This document shows positions 61,895 through 64,000 of a DNA stretch of 64,000 nt, piece by piece. Origin of the DNA: a virus. The number at the start of each line of letters is the position of its first letter. Positions within the stretch are counted from its first letter, which is position 1. Below the pieces are notes generated by a model that had not been told where the DNA came from, did no database searches, and worked only from the letters and a program-made list of their open reading frames with translations. The DNA is taken from IMG/VR virus record IMGVR_UViG_3300009155_000044, positions 1 through 64,000 of that record. One strand, given 5' to 3'. A program made the translations under genes and the position numbers.

Positions 61895-64000
61895 ATGGCA
61901 TTACAACTTCCAGTAGTACAAACAGGTTTAGAAGCGAGCATTCAAGCGGCAATGAGAAATGCTGGCAAAGGCGCTGTGATTAATTTGGGAACTAGCGGCA
62001 AACAAATTGCCTCACTATCTCAACCACTAGGAAGAATCACTGGTCAAGCTGATCAATTCACAAAATCAATGGAAGCTGCGAATGCTCGCGTTTTCGCATT
62101 CGGAGCATCTGTTGGCATTATTAATAATGTTGCTAAAGCATTTAAAGGGATTATTACTAGCACAATAGAAGTTGAGACTTCTTTAGCAAATATTTATAGC
62201 GTTTTAGATAAAGCTGGATTAAGTGCTAAAGAGTTTGAAAGTGGACTATTTGAAGCTGCAAAAAATGCTGGGCAATCATTCAAAGTTGCTGCCGATGCAG
62301 CTTTAGAATTATCTCGTCAAGGTTTAAATTCACAAGATGTTTTAAAAAGATTAAATGATACTTTAATTTTAACTCGTTTATCTGGATTAGATTCTGCTGC
62401 TGCTGTAGAAGGCTTGAGCGCAGCATACAACTCTTTTGCTGGAACTGGTATTACAACTACAGAAATTCTTAATAAATTAGTTGCTGTTTCTCAAAAATAT
62501 GCAGTTTCTGAAAAAGATCTTATTGAAGGCATTAAAAGAGCAGGATCTACGGCTCAACAAGCTGGAGTTTCTTTTGATGAACTTGCAGCTTTGATTACTG
62601 CTGTACAAGAAAAGACTGCTAGAGGTGGTGCAGTTATTGGTAACTCTTTCAAAACTATTTTTGCTAGACTTCAAGATAAAACAACTCTTGAGTATTTAAG
62701 CGATTTAGGCATTGGAGTTACTGATTTAGAGGGAAAGGTTCTTCCAGCTACTGCAATCATGGAGGGATTAGCTGCAAAATTTAACGATTTTTCAAAAATT
62801 GGACAAGCTGACATTGCTGAAAAGCTGGGTGGTATTTATCAATTGGGAAATTTGCTTGCGGCACTTCAAGATTTATCTAGTGAACAGTCTAAGTATACAG
62901 GAGCTATTAAAGTATCAGCAGAAGCAGCTGATCAAGCTTATCAAAAAAATGCAGCTTTAAATAACACTCTAGAGAGCATCTTGAATAGAGTTTCAGTGAG
63001 TGCTGAACAGTTAGGAGCTACTCTTGGCTCGCTAGGAGTAACTGATAATTTAAAAAATATTTTAAATTTCTTTACTTGGCTTTTAGATGGTATTCAAAAA
63101 GTTTTACAAGAGGATAGTGGAATTGGTAAATTTTTTAAAGGATTAGTTGCTGGTATTGGTAATTTAATCTCTGGGCCAGGACTAGCACTATTTGGAGCTA
63201 TCATTCTTAAACTATCAAGAGATCTTGTTCAGTTTGGATTTTCTAGTTTAAAAAGTTTTTTTGGCATTGGTCAAGCTGCCAAGCAAATTGCAGATGTTGA
63301 AAAATCTGTTGCTCAAGCATTGTCTACAAATGTTTCTTTACAACAACGCTTGTTAGCTGTTGAGGGAGATCGAGCAGCACAGTTAAGAATTATCAGCGCT
63401 GAGATTATTGCTCAAGAAGCGATGCTTAGAAGAATTGCGAGCACATCAGCAGCAATTGCTCCTGGTTTATATGGAGGTGGCGTAAGATCAACAGGACAAG
63501 GCTTGCGCGTTCCAAAAGCTGCTGATGGATACATGCCAGCAGTTGCGGAAGAAGCCTCTAGCGTGAAGCGTGGAGTTGGTGGGGCTAAGCCTTCAGACAA
63601 GCCAGTAGTCATTCCAAACTTCAACTTTGGAGGGGGCAAGCGTGGAACCATGGTTGCAAACTCTGGAGAACACATTGTCCCAAACTTTAATGGAAGCGGC
63701 GGGAGCGCTATCTTCAATAGAGACATGGTGAGAAAAATGGGAATGCCTGTTGGAGCGCAAAAAATTAATTCTGCTGGAGGTTTTGTTCCAAATTTTGCTA
63801 ACGAAATTATTGAAAGTAAAACATTTGAAGTGCAACAATTACCTAAGTTTAAAAATATGGGTAAAGCAGATTTAAATGATGATTTTCAAACTTCTATAGA
63901 AATTATTAGACAAAAAAAATCCATTGGTCATTATAATGCTGCTGCTCAATCAATGGCTCAATCAATGGCTCAATCAATTTTGCCTGTATATGGAAAAAGT
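61895..64000 (+). CDS. Tape measure protein, 3' end outside window
   Basis: ATG 61895 behind a true Shine-Dalgarno (AAGGAG, 10 nt upstream). Open for 702 codons to the window edge. VEGLSAAYNSF...AVSEKDLIEGIKRAGSTAQQAGVSF and AVIGNSFKTIFARL match the TP901-type tape-measure core. Hydrophobic segments are near residue 430. Farther on, repeats of the type AGGFVPNFAN and SGEHIVPNFNG appear, a motif of large phage structural proteins. It sets tail length and guides DNA ejection. Confidence 0.85.
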   Translation, partial: MALQLPVVQTGLEASIQAAMRNAGKGAVINLGTSGKQIASLSQPLGRITGQADQFTKSMEAANARVFAFGASVGIINNVAKAFKGIITSTIEVETSLANIYSVLDKAGLSAKEFESGLFEAAKNAGQSFKVAADAALELSRQGLNSQDVLKRLNDTLILTRLSGLDSAAAVEGLSAAYNSFAGTGITTTEILNKLVAVSQKYAVSEKDLIEGIKRAGSTAQQAGVSFDELAALITAVQEKTARGGAVIGNSFKTIFARLQDKTTLEYLSDLGIGVTDLEGKVLPATAIMEGLAAKFNDFSKIGQADIAEKLGGIYQLGNLLAALQDLSSEQSKYTGAIKVSAEAADQAYQKNAALNNTLESILNRVSVSAEQLGATLGSLGVTDNLKNILNFFTWLLDGIQKVLQEDSGIGKFFKGLVAGIGNLISGPGLALFGAIILKLSRDLVQFGFSSLKSFFGIGQAAKQIADVEKSVAQALSTNVSLQQRLLAVEGDRAAQLRIISAEIIAQEAMLRRIASTSAAIAPGLYGGGVRSTGQGLRVPKAADGYMPAVAEEASSVKRGVGGAKPSDKPVVIPNFNFGGGKRGTMVANSGEHIVPNFNGSGGSAIFNRDMVRKMGMPVGAQKINSAGGFVPNFANEIIESKTFEVQQLPKFKNMGKADLNDDFQTSIEIIRQKKSIGHYNAAAQSMAQSMAQSILPVYGKS

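Overview
The window is part of the genome of a tailed double-stranded DNA bacteriophage (Caudoviricetes). It carries a complete head cassette (large terminase, portal, prohead protease, capsid) and tail genes up to a tape-measure gene that runs off the right edge. It also has a CHAP-type endolysin, holin-like proteins, 13 ordinary tRNA genes, thyX, phoH, a UV endonuclease and homing endonucleases. The DNA is AT-rich apart from GC-rich intergenic repeats at 28-38 kb. The promoters (TTGACA, 16-17 bp, TATAAT-like) indicate a bacterium with an ordinary housekeeping sigma factor. A phage-encoded signal-peptide beta-barrel protein ending in Phe points to a diderm host. The host phylum cannot be read from the window.

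Layout. 0-6.2 kb: small unknown genes, an HNH nuclease, uvsE, a lysozyme-like protein and two tRNA clusters. 6.2-14.8 kb: a beta-helix protein, a lysis block (intein-split endolysin and holin candidates), a phosphoesterase, GIY-YIG next to thyX, and accessory genes. 14.8-21.3 kb: a tandem array of 24 small paralogous ORFs made almost only of a 12-bp repeat coding the tetrapeptide [D/S/N]-S-V-x, with constant start and end modules. Decayed copies lie outside the array and two unrelated genes sit inside it. 21.3-28 kb: a YopX-like protein, a candidate structured RNA, repeats, tRNAs, a sulfotransferase, a RuvB-like ATPase, an aberrant tRNA-Arg next to an HNH gene, and a SprT-like protein. 28-38.6 kb: mostly minus-strand single-gene units (promoter, near-leaderless gene, terminator) separated by 13 copies of a GC-rich twin-palindrome module. 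Nine modules follow a plus-strand promoter, so they may be a family of small RNAs. 39-64 kb: phoH, a sigma-like factor, an ERCC4-type nuclease, a terminase with two inteins in its P-loop, head genes, leftward tail genes, and rightward tail-assembly and tape-measure genes.

The strongest candidates for undescribed biology are the S-V repeat array and the twin-palindrome modules. Next come the two structured RNA candidates (22.1 and 40.9 kb), the leaderless-promoter architecture, and the damaged or minimal tRNA-like sequences. Assignments rest on reading motifs by eye; no database search was run.
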